From the NCBI GenBank assembly GCA_016209015.1, contig JACQWY010000019.1, forward strand, positions 124,001 through 188,000: a stretch of 64,000 nt of DNA, in the 5' to 3' direction. Each line of letters opens with the position of its first letter. Position 1 is the first letter of the stretch. This stretch comes from Gammaproteobacteria bacterium. Its GTDB lineage: Bacteria > Pseudomonadota > Gammaproteobacteria > Ga0077536. This document shows positions 25,471 through 39,472 of this stretch, in pieces. Under the pieces are notes generated by a model that saw nothing but the letters and a program-made list of their open reading frames with translations, did no database searches and was not told the DNA's origin. Both the position numbers and the translations under genes were made by a program.

Positions 25471-27117
25471 TCAGTGCGCGTGGGCTCCATGCGCCTGCTC
25501 GATGCTACGCGTGATGTACCACTGCTGGGCGATCGAGAGCACGTTGTTCACGACCCAGTACAACACGAGGCCGGACGGGAAGAATGCGAAGAACACCGTG
25601 AACGCGAAGGGCAGGACCTGCATGACCTTGGCCTGCACCGGATCGACCGGTGCGGGATTCATCTTCTGTTGGAAGAACATGCTGACGCCCATGATCAGCG
25701 GCAGCACGAACAGCGGATCTTTCGTCGAGAGATCGTGAATCCAGAACATGAAGTTCGCCTGGCGCAATTCCACGCTCTCGAGCAGCACCCAGTACAGGGA
25801 GATGAATACCGGGACCTGGATGAGGATCGGCAGGCAGCCGCCGAGCGGATTGATCTTCTCTTCCTTGTAGAGATCCATCATCGCCTGGTTCAGGCGGGCG
25901 CGGTCGTCGCCATAACGTTCGCGAATCGCGAGGAGTCGCGGCTGCACGCGGCGCATCTTCGCCATCGATCGATAGCCGGCTGCAGAGAGCGGGTAAAACA
26001 TGCCTTTGACGAAAACTGTCAGCAGGATGATCGCCCAGCCCCAGTTGCCGATGATGCCGTGGATGTGGGTCAGGCCCCAGAACAGGAGCTTGGCGATGAA
26101 CCAGAGGATGCCGTAATCGATGGTGAGCTCGAGGCCCGGCGCGATCTGGCCGAGTGAATCCTGGAGTTTCGGGCCCGCGTAGAGTCGTGTCTCGACGACC
26201 TGTTCGGCGCCGGGCGCGACCGTGAACGCCGGGCCGTAATAGCCGACGGCAAAATGCGTGCTATCGATCGCCGAGGAATAATAGTGGTTCGCGTCGGTCG
26301 CGGGCGGAATCAGGGCCGAGACGAAGTAGTGTTCCTGAACGGCGATCCAGCCGCCTTTCGCCTGCACCTTCAGAGGTTCCTTCTGCAACGCGGAGAATTC
26401 GAATTTCTTGTAGCTCTTTTCGGGCGTCGAGAGCGCCGCGCCGGTGAACGTCTTCACGATTCGGCTCTGGCCGGGATCGGGCATGCGCTGGAGCTGCTCG
26501 TATTCGTTCGCACGCCAGGCCTCTGCGCTCGCATTCTTGACGCGATAGCGGATGTTCACTTCGTAGCTGCCGCGCTTGAACACGAATTCCTTCGTGACGG
26601 CGACTCCCGCCGGGGAAGTCCAGGTCAGCGGGACGACGAGCTCCGGCGTGTTGGCGTCGAGCTTGTATTCGGTCGCGGCGCTGGTGAACGCGGCGTGATG
26701 ATCGGGACTTTCCCTTTCCGCTTTCAAACCGCCCTGGGCGATGAAGAAGCGCGTCGAATCGGCTGCCATCAACTGGAACGGAACGTCGGGCGTTTTGGGA
26801 TCGATCGGATAGGCGAGCAGGGCTGCGCGATCGATGACGGCGCCGCGAAGATTGATCTCGAGCGCGAGCAGATCGGTGCGGACGTGTACCGCGTTTCGCG
26901 ATTCGGCGTGCTGCGCGGAATCGGCCGGCGTCGTCGCGGGAACAGGTGAGGCGTTGACCGAAGGCAGGTCGTTCTTCTCGGACTTCGCGGTCGTGGGGGC
27001 GGCCGCGGTCGTCGGGGTGGGAGCGGGCTTCGGGCCGTAGTCCTTCTGCCATGCGTCCCAGATCATGTACGAGATGAAGCTCAGGACGATGAAGAGTATG
27101 AGGCGCGTGTTATCCAT
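25471..27117 (-). CDS. yidC: Membrane protein insertase YidC
   Basis: Inserts proteins into the inner membrane alone or with SecYEG. 548 residues: an N-terminal membrane anchor (about 5-20), a Thr/Ala-rich linker, the large periplasmic beta domain (about 70-340) and the C-terminal five-helix core, including the cytoplasmic loop YRSMAKMRRVQPRLLAIRERYGDD and IQVPVFISLYWVLLES. Only 17 bases separate it from rnpA, so yidD, normally between them, is absent. Confidence 0.98.
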   Translation of the reverse strand: MDNTRLILFIVLSFISYMIWDAWQKDYGPKPAPTPTTAAAPTTAKSEKNDLPSVNASPVPATTPADSAQHAESRNAVHVRTDLLALEINLRGAVIDRAALLAYPIDPKTPDVPFQLMAADSTRFFIAQGGLKAERESPDHHAAFTSAATEYKLDANTPELVVPLTWTSPAGVAVTKEFVFKRGSYEVNIRYRVKNASAEAWRANEYEQLQRMPDPGQSRIVKTFTGAALSTPEKSYKKFEFSALQKEPLKVQAKGGWIAVQEHYFVSALIPPATDANHYYSSAIDSTHFAVGYYGPAFTVAPGAEQVVETRLYAGPKLQDSLGQIAPGLELTIDYGILWFIAKLLFWGLTHIHGIIGNWGWAIILLTVFVKGMFYPLSAAGYRSMAKMRRVQPRLLAIRERYGDDRARLNQAMMDLYKEEKINPLGGCLPILIQVPVFISLYWVLLESVELRQANFMFWIHDLSTKDPLFVLPLIMGVSMFFQQKMNPAPVDPVQAKVMQVLPFAFTVFFAFFPSGLVLYWVVNNVLSIAQQWYITRSIEQAHGAHAH

Positions 27118-27134
27118 GAGGGAGCGATGCCTAG

Positions 27135-27500
27135 TTAGTCTTGGAGCCGGCGGCGAGAGGACGTGCCGAACAACCTGGACAAGGAGCTCGAGAGGCGCGC
27201 GTTGGTTTGTTCTTGCGCAGCACCTCTCACCTGCACGACGAAATCGACCTCTGGAAGGCGCTGCGCGATGCGCCGGAAGCTTTCACGAATGAGCCGCTTG
27301 ATGCGGTTGCGCGCTGCCGCATTCCGGACGGCCTTGCGGCTGACGGCGATTCCGAGGCGCGGATGCGAGAGTTCGTTCGGTCGCCGATACACGGCGAAGT
27401 AAGAATCCCCGGTGCGGTTGCCGCTGCGAAAAGTCAGGTCGAATGACGACGAATCCAGAAGCCGATGAGTGCGCGGAAACGTCTCGTTTCCGCGCTGCAA
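27135..27500 (-). CDS. rnpA: Ribonuclease P protein component
   Basis: Protein subunit of RNase P, needed for 5' maturation of tRNA. 121 residues from a TTG at 27500, 8 bases after the rpmH stop; no ATG in the frame gives a complete protein. The fold markers are FPRTHRLLDSSSF at the start, RLGIAVSRKAVRNAAARNRIKRLIRESFR (the RNR motif region) in the middle and DFVVQVRG. The C-terminus is Ser/Arg-rich. Confidence 0.96.
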   Translation of the reverse strand: MQRGNETFPRTHRLLDSSSFDLTFRSGNRTGDSYFAVYRRPNELSHPRLGIAVSRKAVRNAAARNRIKRLIRESFRRIAQRLPEVDFVVQVRGAAQEQTNARLSSSLSRLFGTSSRRRLQD

Positions 27501-27508
27501 CGGCGCAA

Positions 27509-27646
27509 TCAGGTCGGTGTCAGCCGGGCCCGGCCCTTCGCCCGCCGGGCCTTGATCACGAGGCGGCCACCGCGCGTGCGCATTCTGGCGCGGAACCCAT
27601 GGGTCCGGGCGCGTTTCAGTCGACTGGGTTGGAAAGTTCTTTTCAT
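27509..27646 (-). CDS. rpmH: 50S ribosomal protein L34
   Basis: 45 residues, typical L34 ([20 protein letters not shown]... RLTPT), strongly basic. ATG at 27646. First gene of the rpmH-rnpA-yidC-mnmE run leading left from the origin. A good promoter lies 62 bases upstream (27708-27736). Confidence 0.97.
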   Translation of the reverse strand: MKRTFQPSRLKRARTHGFRARMRTRGGRLVIKARRAKGRARLTPT

Positions 27647-27707
27647 GGCTGGCTCGCGAGATTTGTTCAGTTATTCAGGGCGTTTAGTACGTTATGAGAA
27701 CCAGAAA

Positions 27708-27736
27708 TTCTAAGTTCCCTGCGGAGATGCTGTCAA
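27708..27736 (-). promoter_or_regulatory. Sigma-70-type promoter for rpmH-rnpA
   Basis: Read on the minus strand: TTGACA (27731-27736), a 17-base spacer and TTAGAA (27708-27713). Consensus -35, optimal spacing and position before rpmH make this one of the clearest promoters in the window. It diverges from the dnaA control region. Confidence 0.75.
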
Positions 27737-27767
27737 TTCCGAAAACCGCCCGGAGGTGCGGGCGGAC

Positions 27768-27796
27768 TGTGGATAACTCGATGGATGGGGTATAAA
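27768..27796 (+). promoter_or_regulatory. dnaA promoter overlapping a perfect DnaA box
   Basis: TGTGGATAA at 27768-27776 is a perfect DnaA box (TTATCCACA) on the minus strand. Its first six bases are exactly 17 bases upstream of TATAAA (27791-27796), a good -10 for dnaA. DnaA binding here would cover the -35 region, the arrangement expected for autoregulation. The box is seen directly; the promoter role is inferred. Confidence 0.65.
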
Positions 27797-27848
27797 CTTC
27801 GGCCGCAATCGACAATTAAAATGCCCAATGCAAGGAGGGGGAGACCAC

Positions 27849-29201
27849 GTGGGTTCCTCGATCTGGCAGCAGTGCCTCAAGCGTCTCGAAGAAGAACTGA
27901 CTCCCCAGCAATACAACACGTGGATCAGGCCCTTACAAGCGGTTGAGACTTCGGGGAATCTCGAGCTGCTCGCCCCGAACCGCTTCGTTCTGGACTGGAT
28001 CAGGGACAAATACAGCGCCCGCATCGAAGGGCTGGTCGAAGAGCACGCGAAGAACGGGGACATGAAGCTCTCGCTCACGGTCGGGAGCGGATTGGCAATG
28101 CTTCCCGCGACGGAGACACCCGCGGAACTCTCCGCGCGCACCACGAAGCGAAGCGAAGCGCCGGCGGCGCGGACCGGCAGCAGCAAGAGCCTCAAGGCGG
28201 AGTTCACGTTCGACAACTTCGTCGAAGGCAAATCCAATCAGCTCGCGCGAGCCGCTTCGATTCAAGTAGCTGAAAACGCCGGGAAAGCTTACAACCCGCT
28301 ATTCATCTGCGGGGGTGTTGGGCTCGGCAAGACGCATCTCATGCACGCGGTTGGTAACTTCATTTTCACCAGCAAACCGAATGCGCGTGTCGTCTACCTG
28401 CACTCCGAGCGCTTCGTGGCGGATATGGTGAAGGCCCTCCAGCACAACGCGATCAACGAATTCAAGAGGTTTTACCGCACCGTAGACGCGTTGCTGATCG
28501 ACGACATTCAGTTCTTCGCAGGCAAAGAGCGTTCCCAGGAGGAATTCTTTCACACCTTCAATGCGTTACTGGAGGGTCAGCAGCAAATCGTGCTGACCTG
28601 CGACCGTTACCCGAAAGAAGTATCCGGCGTGGAGGAACGCCTGAAGTCGCGATTCGGTTGGGGGCTCACGGTAGCGATCGAGCCGCCGGAGCTGGAAACC
28701 CGTGTTGCCATCCTCATGAGCAAAGCGCAGCGCGGCAACATCGAGCTGCCGCCGGAAGTGGCGTTCTTCATCGGCAAGCGCTTCCGCTCGAACGTACGCG
28801 AGCTCGAAGGCGCGCTGCATCGCGTGAGCGCGAACGCTCATTTCTCGGGGAAACCCATCACGCTCGAATTCGCAAAAGAAGCGCTCAAGGACTTGCTGGC
28901 CCTCCAGGACAAGATGGTCAGCGTGGAGAACATTCAGAAGACCGTCGCCGAGTACTACAAGATTCGTGTCTCCGATCTGTTGTCCAAGCGGCGTAACCGC
29001 TCGATCGCCCGACCGCGGCAGGTGGCGATGGCGCTCGCGAAGGAATTCACGAATCACAGCCTTCCGGAGATCGGAGACGCTTTCGGTGGGCGGGATCATA
29101 CGACGGTGATTCACGCGTGTCGGAAAGTCGCCGAGCTGCGGCGGACAGAAGTTCGGATCAACGAGGACTTCGTGAATCTCGAAAGGATCTTGACAAGCTA
29201 G
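27849..29201 (+). CDS. dnaA: Chromosomal replication initiator DnaA
   Basis: Initiator ATPase that binds DnaA boxes and melts the origin. The GTG at 27849 is chosen because AAGGAGGGGG lies about 10 bases upstream; an ATG at 27828 precedes that ribosome site. This gives 450 residues starting [28 protein letters not shown] (domain I). A variable linker follows, then the AAA+ domain with Walker [10 protein letters not shown] (155-163) and DDIQFFAGK, and domain IV with the DnaA signature around [15 protein letters not shown]. It heads dnaA-dnaN-recF-gyrB. Confidence 0.98.
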   Translation: MGSSIWQQCLKRLEEELTPQQYNTWIRPLQAVETSGNLELLAPNRFVLDWIRDKYSARIEGLVEEHAKNGDMKLSLTVGSGLAMLPATETPAELSARTTKRSEAPAARTGSSKSLKAEFTFDNFVEGKSNQLARAASIQVAENAGKAYNPLFICGGVGLGKTHLMHAVGNFIFTSKPNARVVYLHSERFVADMVKALQHNAINEFKRFYRTVDALLIDDIQFFAGKERSQEEFFHTFNALLEGQQQIVLTCDRYPKEVSGVEERLKSRFGWGLTVAIEPPELETRVAILMSKAQRGNIELPPEVAFFIGKRFRSNVRELEGALHRVSANAHFSGKPITLEFAKEALKDLLALQDKMVSVENIQKTVAEYYKIRVSDLLSKRRNRSIARPRQVAMALAKEFTNHSLPEIGDAFGGRDHTTVIHACRKVAELRRTEVRINEDFVNLERILTS

Positions 29202-29283
29202 GGGTCGAACGTGGAACAAGCTGTGGACAAAAGAGGCCCGCAGTGGAACGGGTTAGTTATCCACAGAGCCCAGGCCGGGTTGC

Positions 29284-29310
29284 AGCGGCTTTGCCGCTCA
29301 GTTTGTTTTG
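29284..29310 (+). terminator. Possible dnaA terminator
   Basis: A short stem AGCGGC/GCCGCT with a TTT loop (29284-29298) is followed by T-rich sequence (CAGTTTGTTTTG). It resembles a weak intrinsic terminator between dnaA and the dnaN promoter. Confidence 0.4.
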
Positions 29311-29336
29311 CTTTATGTATTTGATAATCCTAATAT
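29308..29336 (+). promoter_or_regulatory. Probable dnaN promoter
   Basis: TTGCTT (29308-29313), a 17-base spacer and TAATAT (29331-29336) form a good sigma-70-type promoter 60 bases before dnaN. It lies in the AT-rich part of the putative origin. Confidence 0.6.
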
Positions 29337-29396
29337 AACTAGAGTTGCCCACAGGAATGTGCAGGACTAATTACAATCACAAATCGGTATATATAA

Positions 29397-30497
29397 ATGA
29401 AGATAGTATTACCGCGAGAGCAGTTGTTGCCGGCCATCCAGGCCGTGACGAACGTGGTCGAACGTCGTCAGACTCTGCCGGTGCTCGCCAACGTTCTGAT
29501 CAGCACGGAGAAAGAAGTTGCGACGCTGACGGCGACGGATATGGAAGTAGAGCTCGTGGTAGAACTACAGATTCCCAAAGCGGCTGACGGTGCCATCACG
29601 GTGCCGGCCCGGAAGGTGTTCGATATCTGCCGCGCACTACCTCCCGAAGCGACGATTTCTCTGGAGGTTTCCGGGAACAAAGCAAAAGTGCAGTCCGGGA
29701 AGAGCCGATTCACGCTCGCTACGCTTCCTGCGACGGAATTCCCGAGCATCGGGGCTTTCCAGCCGTTGTTCGAAGCGGATCTGGACGCACGCATTTTGCT
29801 CGATCTCATTCAGAGCACTCAGTTCGCGATGGCGCATCAGGACGTCCGCTACTACCTGAACGGCCTTCTGTTCGAATTCAACGACACGGGCATCCGTACA
29901 GTCGCTACCGACGGTCACCGGCTCGCCTTGTGCGATAGGGAGATAGCGCTCGACACCGGTGGGCAGCGCCAGATCATCGTTCCGCGGAAAGGGGTCATCG
30001 AAATCGAGCGTTTGCTGAATCATACCGATGGAACGGTGAAGCTTTCGGTTGGGACGAACCACCTGAAGGTGACTGCTCCGACACAATCCCTGACGACGAA
30101 GCTCGTGGACGGGCGTTTCCCGGACTATGAACGTGTGATCCCCAAGGAAGGCAAGATGCATGTCCTCGCTGATCGGGAAGCCACGAAGGCGGGCCTCAGT
30201 CGGACCTCCATTCTCTCGAATGACAAATTCCGGGGTGTGAGGCTCGTCCTTACCGGGGATACGCTCAAGGCCAGCGCACATAACCCGGAGCAGGAGGAAG
30301 CAGAGGAAGAGATCGAGGTGCAGTACAACGGAGATGACGTAGAGATCGGATTCAACGTTTCCTATCTCCTCGACGTGCTCGGAATCCTCAAATCGGAAAA
30401 GGTACGCATCGAACTGAGCGACGCGAACAGCAGTTGCCTGGTCAAGGATCCGGATGACGAGCGCGCTCGCTACGTGATCATGCCAATGAGGCTCTAG
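29397..30497 (+). CDS. dnaN: DNA polymerase III sliding clamp (beta subunit)
   Basis: Ring-shaped processivity clamp of the replicative polymerase. 366 residues, the family length, with the three-fold repeated clamp domain: MKIVLPREQLLPAIQAVTNVVERRQTLPVLANVLI at the start and the conserved C-terminal VIMPMRL. The ATG at 29397 follows an AT-rich leader with no clear Shine-Dalgarno. The gene is visibly less GC-rich than most of the window. Confidence 0.98.
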   Translation: MKIVLPREQLLPAIQAVTNVVERRQTLPVLANVLISTEKEVATLTATDMEVELVVELQIPKAADGAITVPARKVFDICRALPPEATISLEVSGNKAKVQSGKSRFTLATLPATEFPSIGAFQPLFEADLDARILLDLIQSTQFAMAHQDVRYYLNGLLFEFNDTGIRTVATDGHRLALCDREIALDTGGQRQIIVPRKGVIEIERLLNHTDGTVKLSVGTNHLKVTAPTQSLTTKLVDGRFPDYERVIPKEGKMHVLADREATKAGLSRTSILSNDKFRGVRLVLTGDTLKASAHNPEQEEAEEEIEVQYNGDDVEIGFNVSYLLDVLGILKSEKVRIELSDANSSCLVKDPDDERARYVIMPMRL

Positions 30498-30543
30498 TGT
30501 TGCGGTCGTGCTTTTTGGCGGCCAGGAATAGGCCGCCCCGTTC

Positions 30544-34042
<3,499 letters not shown>

Positions 34043-34049
34043 GTCGCCA

Positions 34050-34078
34050 GGGCCTGACTGCCGCGTTCGGTCAGGCCC
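34050..34078. terminator. Hairpin between convergent gyrB and comF
   Basis: A 9-bp stem GGGCCTGAC/GTCAGGCCC with an 11-base loop, right after gyrB and overlapping the comF stop. There is no T-tract, so intrinsic termination is uncertain; it could protect or separate the two 3' ends. Confidence 0.35.
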
Positions 34079-34763
34079 GCGCACACGCCCAGAACGAGAC
34101 GCGCGCTGCACCGGCCGCCCGCAAACTCATCGCCAGCGACGAGGCAGTCGCCCCGGTCGTCACGACGTCGTCCATGATGACGACGCTCGCGCCCTCGATC
34201 CGCCCCTGTACCCGGAACGCGTTTCGGACGTTCCGCCGCCGTATGCTCGCCGGCAGACCGACTTGCGGAAGATCCCCGCTCCGTCTGTCCACGAGGCGCT
34301 CCGCGATTTCCAGCCCGCGGACCCGGGCGATAGGGCGGCAGAGTTCATGCGCCTGGTTGAAACCTCGCTGACGCAATCGTTCCGGAGCGAGCGGCACGGG
34401 CACGAGCAGGTCCGCGTCTCGATCCGGAACGTCGGCGAATTCTGCTATAAGCGCGCCCAAAATCCGCAATACGCCGATATCGTGCCGATATTTTCCCTGG
34501 TGTATGAGACCGGAAACCGGATAGGCGTAAGCAAAACACGCCCATACCGCGTCCAGGCCCGCAATCGGCTTCATCCAAGGACCCGCGCGCGGCAGATCCG
34601 CGCGGCATCCCGGGCAGAGCGGGCCGGCACCATGCACGTCGGCGCATAGCCGGCAACGCCGGGGAACCCTGTCCGCACACACCCGAAGAAGGTCAAGAAC
34701 TGACCGGTTGTCAACTTTTAGACCTTCCAATAGAGTTGACAGACGTGTGTGCGACCCACTCAC
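34071..34763 (-). CDS. comF: ComF-family phosphoribosyltransferase-like protein
   Basis: Homologue of ComF/GntX, involved in DNA uptake or its use in competent bacteria. The GTG at 34763 is favoured by AAGGAGGT 5 bases upstream; a TTG at 34808 is also in frame. The protein then has 230 residues. A zinc-ribbon (Cys37, Cys40, Cys50, Cys53) comes after VLDLLRV, and the C-terminal PRPP-binding motif [13 protein letters not shown] lies at about 194-206. It diverges from bioB, and its first codons contain the inverted repeat proposed as the biotin operator. Confidence 0.85.
   Translation of the reverse strand: MSGSHTRLSTLLEGLKVDNRSVLDLLRVCADRVPRRCRLCADVHGAGPLCPGCRADLPRAGPWMKPIAGLDAVWACFAYAYPVSGLIHQGKYRHDIGVLRILGALIAEFADVPDRDADLLVPVPLAPERLRQRGFNQAHELCRPIARVRGLEIAERLVDRRSGDLPQVGLPASIRRRNVRNAFRVQGRIEGASVVIMDDVVTTGATASSLAMSLRAAGAARVSFWACARA
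34708..34742. promoter_or_regulatory. Inverted repeat before bioB, probable BirA operator with promoter
   Basis: TGTCAACT (34709-34716) and AGTTGACA (34734-34741) are perfect inverted repeats 17 bases apart. With the outer bases the half-sites read TTGTCAACT and AGTTGACAG, close to the BirA half-site TTGTAAACC, though the spacing is about 2 bases longer than in E. coli. TTGTCA, 17 bases and TAGAGT (34731-34736) could be the bioB promoter within it, matching the operator-over-promoter arrangement of bio operons. BirA control is inferred. Confidence 0.5.
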
Positions 34764-34811
34764 ACCGACCTCCTTGTCAGTCCAGCCACGAGCGAGAAAG
34801 TGAGCCAAACG

Positions 34812-35795
34812 ATGTTATCGAGTGCCGCAAGTGCCGAGCAATCAACCCTGCGTCACGACTGGTCGACGCAGGAAGTCGTCACGTTGTTGAACCTGCCTTT
34901 TGCCGAGCTCATGTACCGCGCCCAGTCCGTGCACCGCGCGTACTTCAATCCCGTCTCGATCCAGCTCAGCACGCTGCTCAACATCAAGAGCGGGGGATGT
35001 TCCGAAGATTGTGCGTACTGCCCACAGAGTGCGCGCTACGACACCGGCGTCACTTCCGAGAGCGTCCTCGACGTGGACACCGTGCTCACGGCCGCGAAGC
35101 AGGCGAAGGCGGGTGGTGCGACGCGCTTCTGCATGGGTGCCGCGTGGCGCTCGCCCAAAGATCGTGACCTCGACAAGGTCGTGCCCCTGATCAACGCGGT
35201 GAAGGACCTCGGCATGGAGACCTGTGTGACGCTCGGCATGCTGCAGCCCGCGCAGGCCAGGCGTCTGAAAAGTGCGGGCCTCGATTACTACAATCACAAT
35301 CTCGACACATCGCCCGAGTACTACGGCGAGATCATCACCACGCGGACTTATCAGGACCGTCTGGACACGCTGTCCGCGGTTCGCGAGGCCGGCATCAACG
35401 TATGCTGCGGCGGGATCGTCGGCATGGGGGAGACGCTCACCGATCGCGCGAACCTGCTCGTGAGTCTCGCGAACCTCCCCAGTCACCCGGAGAGCGTGCC
35501 GATCAATCTACTCGTGCGCGTCGAAGGCACACCCCTGGAAGACGCCGCACCGACCGACGTCTTCGACCTGATTCGCACGATCGCAGTCGCGCGCATCATG
35601 ATGCCCGCGTCGTTCGTGCGGCTCTCGGCCGGGCGCCGCGAAATGACGGAAGAAGCCCAAGCCTGGTGCTTCTTCGCCGGCGCGAATTCCATCTTCTACG
35701 GCGAAGAGCTGTTGACGACGCCGAACCCGCTCGCCACCGCGGATCGCGCGCTGTTCGCGAAACTCGGCATGGCGCCGACCGGGGTCGCCGGTTGA
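34812..35795 (+). CDS. bioB: Biotin synthase
   Basis: Radical-SAM enzyme that inserts sulfur into dethiobiotin. 327 residues from the ATG at 34812. The [4Fe-4S] motif is CSEDCAYC (Cys63, Cys67, Cys70), and the downstream segments [24 protein letters not shown] and GGIVGMGE are typical. The stop overlaps the bioF start by one base (TGATG). First gene of bioB-bioF-bioC-bioD. Confidence 0.98.
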   Translation: MLSSAASAEQSTLRHDWSTQEVVTLLNLPFAELMYRAQSVHRAYFNPVSIQLSTLLNIKSGGCSEDCAYCPQSARYDTGVTSESVLDVDTVLTAAKQAKAGGATRFCMGAAWRSPKDRDLDKVVPLINAVKDLGMETCVTLGMLQPAQARRLKSAGLDYYNHNLDTSPEYYGEIITTRTYQDRLDTLSAVREAGINVCCGGIVGMGETLTDRANLLVSLANLPSHPESVPINLLVRVEGTPLEDAAPTDVFDLIRTIAVARIMMPASFVRLSAGRREMTEEAQAWCFFAGANSIFYGEELLTTPNPLATADRALFAKLGMAPTGVAG

Positions 35796-36951
35796 TGCCC
35801 GACGGCTTCGCCGCGCGATTGGCCGCGCTCTCCGGCGCGGGCCGTCTGCGAACCCTGGAAGCGCTCCACGGCGCACAGGGTCCCGAGATCGATCTCGACG
35901 GCGAAGCACTGGTGAATTTCTGCAGCAATGATTATCTCGGCCTCGCGAATCACCCGCGTGTGCGGGACGCGATGAAAGCCGGCGTCGAGCGCTACGGTGC
36001 GGGCGCGGGAGCTTCCGCGTTGCTCTCGGGCCGGAGCGCAGCTCATGTCGAGCTCGAAGCCGCGCTCGCCGCCGCGGTCGGACGCGAGCGCGCGCTGCTG
36101 TTCTCGTCCGGCTATCTCGCCAATCTCGGCGTGCTCGCGGCGCTCGTCGGCCGCCACGATCGCGTCTTCCACGACCGCTTGAATCACGCTTCACTCATAG
36201 ACGGCGTGAAGCTGTCGGGCGCCGTGCATCACCGCTATCCGCATGCCGATGCACACGCGCTCGCTGCGGCGCTCGGCACCGCGCCCGCGACGGCCGAGAA
36301 ATGGGTCGTCACGGACGGTGTGTTCAGCATGGACGGCGACGTGGCACCGCTCGCCGCAGTCGCCGCCGTCTGCAAGGATGCGGGCGCCACGCTCGTGTGC
36401 GACGACGCGCACGGCTTCGGCGTACTCGGTGCCGGGCGCGGCACGGCCGCGCATTGCGGACTGGGCGCTGCCGATGTCCCGCTGATCGTCGTCACGTTCG
36501 GCAAAGCGCTCGGCACGGCAGGCGCTGCGATCGCGGGTCCCGCGGAGATCATCGAATATCTCGTGCAGAGCGCTCGAACGTTCATCTACGACACCGCCCC
36601 GCCGCCCGCGCTCGCCACGGCCACTCACGAGGCGCTGACGCTCGCGCTGGACGACGCCTCATTGCGCACGCGCCTGGCCTCGAACATCGCGCATTTCCGC
36701 GCCGGCCTCGGAGCACGTGGTCTGCCGGACTCCACGAGTACGACGCCGATCCAGCCCGTGATGCTGGGCTCCGATCATCGCGCGCTCGCCGCGGCCTCGA
36801 GCCTCCGCGCGCGCGGACTCTACGTGCGTGCCGTACGACCACCGACCGTTCCCGAAGGCACGGCACGTCTGCGCATCTGTCTCAGCGCCGCGCACGACAC
36901 CGCTCAGATCGATCTTCTGCTCGATGGTCTTGCCGCGTTCCGGGAGGCTGC

Positions 36952-36955
<4 letters not shown>
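35795..36955 (+). CDS. bioF: 8-amino-7-oxononanoate synthase
   Basis: PLP-dependent condensation of pimeloyl thioester with alanine, the first ring-forming part of biotin synthesis. 386 residues from the ATG overlapping the bioB stop. Motifs: NFCSNDYLGLANHP, the glycine-rich GAGAGASALLSGRS, DDAHGFGVLG and the Schiff-base lysine at 237 in TFGKALGT. It overlaps bioC as ATGA, so translation is coupled. Confidence 0.97.
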
Positions 36956-38500
<1,545 letters not shown>

Positions 38501-38661
38501 CCGCGTGGCCCCCTACTCTCGCGCCGGCCGCAGGCCGGAACGGTTAGAATGTCGCCCGGCGCGGGGCTCGGCGCGCTCGATCGACGGCACGGACTGCCGG
38601 GAGGGGCACATTCGCCGCGGATTCCCTCGGGGAGCCGCGGCTGCGTGATGGGCAGAGGCTG

Positions 38662-39429
38662 ATGAGGACGGTATTTCAGAATCCAGGTTGTCGCGCGGCG
38701 CTCGCCGGACTCGTCGTGCCGTATACCGCCTATGCCGATAGTCCGGCCCCGCCGTCCGATACGAGCGGTCTCCACCTCCACCTCATGTGGACGTGCATCG
38801 CCGTCGGCGTGATCGTCTTCGCGTTCATCTTCTACTCGGTCGTCGAGTTCCGACGCTCCCACACCGTGCTCAAAGCGCCCTGGCATGCGACGACGACGCG
38901 CGAGATGCTGTGGACCGCGATCCCGTTCATCATGCTGGTGGTACTCGTCACGCCGGCGACGCGTGCGTTGATCGCCGCGCACGATGCACAGAAGGATCCG
39001 ATGACCATCGAGGTCAGCGCCGCGCCCGTCGAGTGGCGCTTCCCCGCCCTGCACGCTTCGGGTACGCCGGTGACGCTGCCGCTCGAGGAGCTCGCGACGA
39101 GCGCCGACGGCCGGCCCGAGATCGTGCTGCCGAGCCACCGCCGGATTCATCTGCGCTTCGCCGCCGGACGCGCGACGTGGTCGATCCCGGACGCAGGCTT
39201 CCGTCACGAGCCGCCCGGCGGTGCGGCGGCGGATTCCTGGCTCTACCTGCCGAAATCCGGCGTCTACGAGGCCTCGTGCAGCGGGAATTGCGCGGCTACG
39301 GCCGGCGCGCCGCTGCATCTGCGTGTGCGCGCCGTGCCGCAGGGCATTTACGAGGAATGGTTGCAGCATGCAGCGCGTGACGGGGCGCCGGCGCCCGTCG
39401 GTATGCCGGCCGCGCCCCGGGCGCGATGA
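38662..39429 (+). CDS. Cytochrome c oxidase subunit II-like protein with degenerate CuA site
   Basis: 255 residues with the subunit II layout: N-terminal signal-like region, two membrane helices (about 40-62 and 83-103), then a periplasmic cupredoxin-like domain. The usual copper loop CSE-CG--H--M is here CSGNC (Cys206, Cys210) followed by AATAGAPLH: both cysteines stay, but the bridging Glu, the His and the Met positions are changed. The earlier D--HS motif reads ATWSIP, so that His is missing too. A binuclear CuA centre is therefore unlikely. It precedes ctaA and ctaB, with no subunit I or III gene nearby. It may have a redox or assembly role. Confidence 0.75.
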   Translation: MRTVFQNPGCRAALAGLVVPYTAYADSPAPPSDTSGLHLHLMWTCIAVGVIVFAFIFYSVVEFRRSHTVLKAPWHATTTREMLWTAIPFIMLVVLVTPATRALIAAHDAQKDPMTIEVSAAPVEWRFPALHASGTPVTLPLEELATSADGRPEIVLPSHRRIHLRFAAGRATWSIPDAGFRHEPPGGAAADSWLYLPKSGVYEASCSGNCAATAGAPLHLRVRAVPQGIYEEWLQHAARDGAPAPVGMPAAPRAR

Positions 39430-39472
39430 ATCACCGAATCGTCCCGAACCAACCGGCAGTCTCCGTCACGCC

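Larger units (their letters stand above)
29202..29396. other. Probable oriC region (dnaA-dnaN intergenic)
   Basis: A 195-base gap with a perfect DnaA box TTATCCACA (29257-29265), a one-mismatch box on the other strand (29222-29230, TTGTCCACA) and a weaker TTGCCCACA (29345-29353). An AT-rich tract at about 29301-29343 could be the unwinding element. Genes run away from this area on both sides. Another perfect box lies before dnaA at 27768. Origin function is inferred from context. Confidence 0.65.

Noticed and set aside
38520-38661. Possible promoter or small gene between bioD and the subunit II-like gene
   Set aside because: A TAGAAT hexamer at 38545 has no matching -35, and no reading frame of interest is present; only GC-rich short palindromes are seen.
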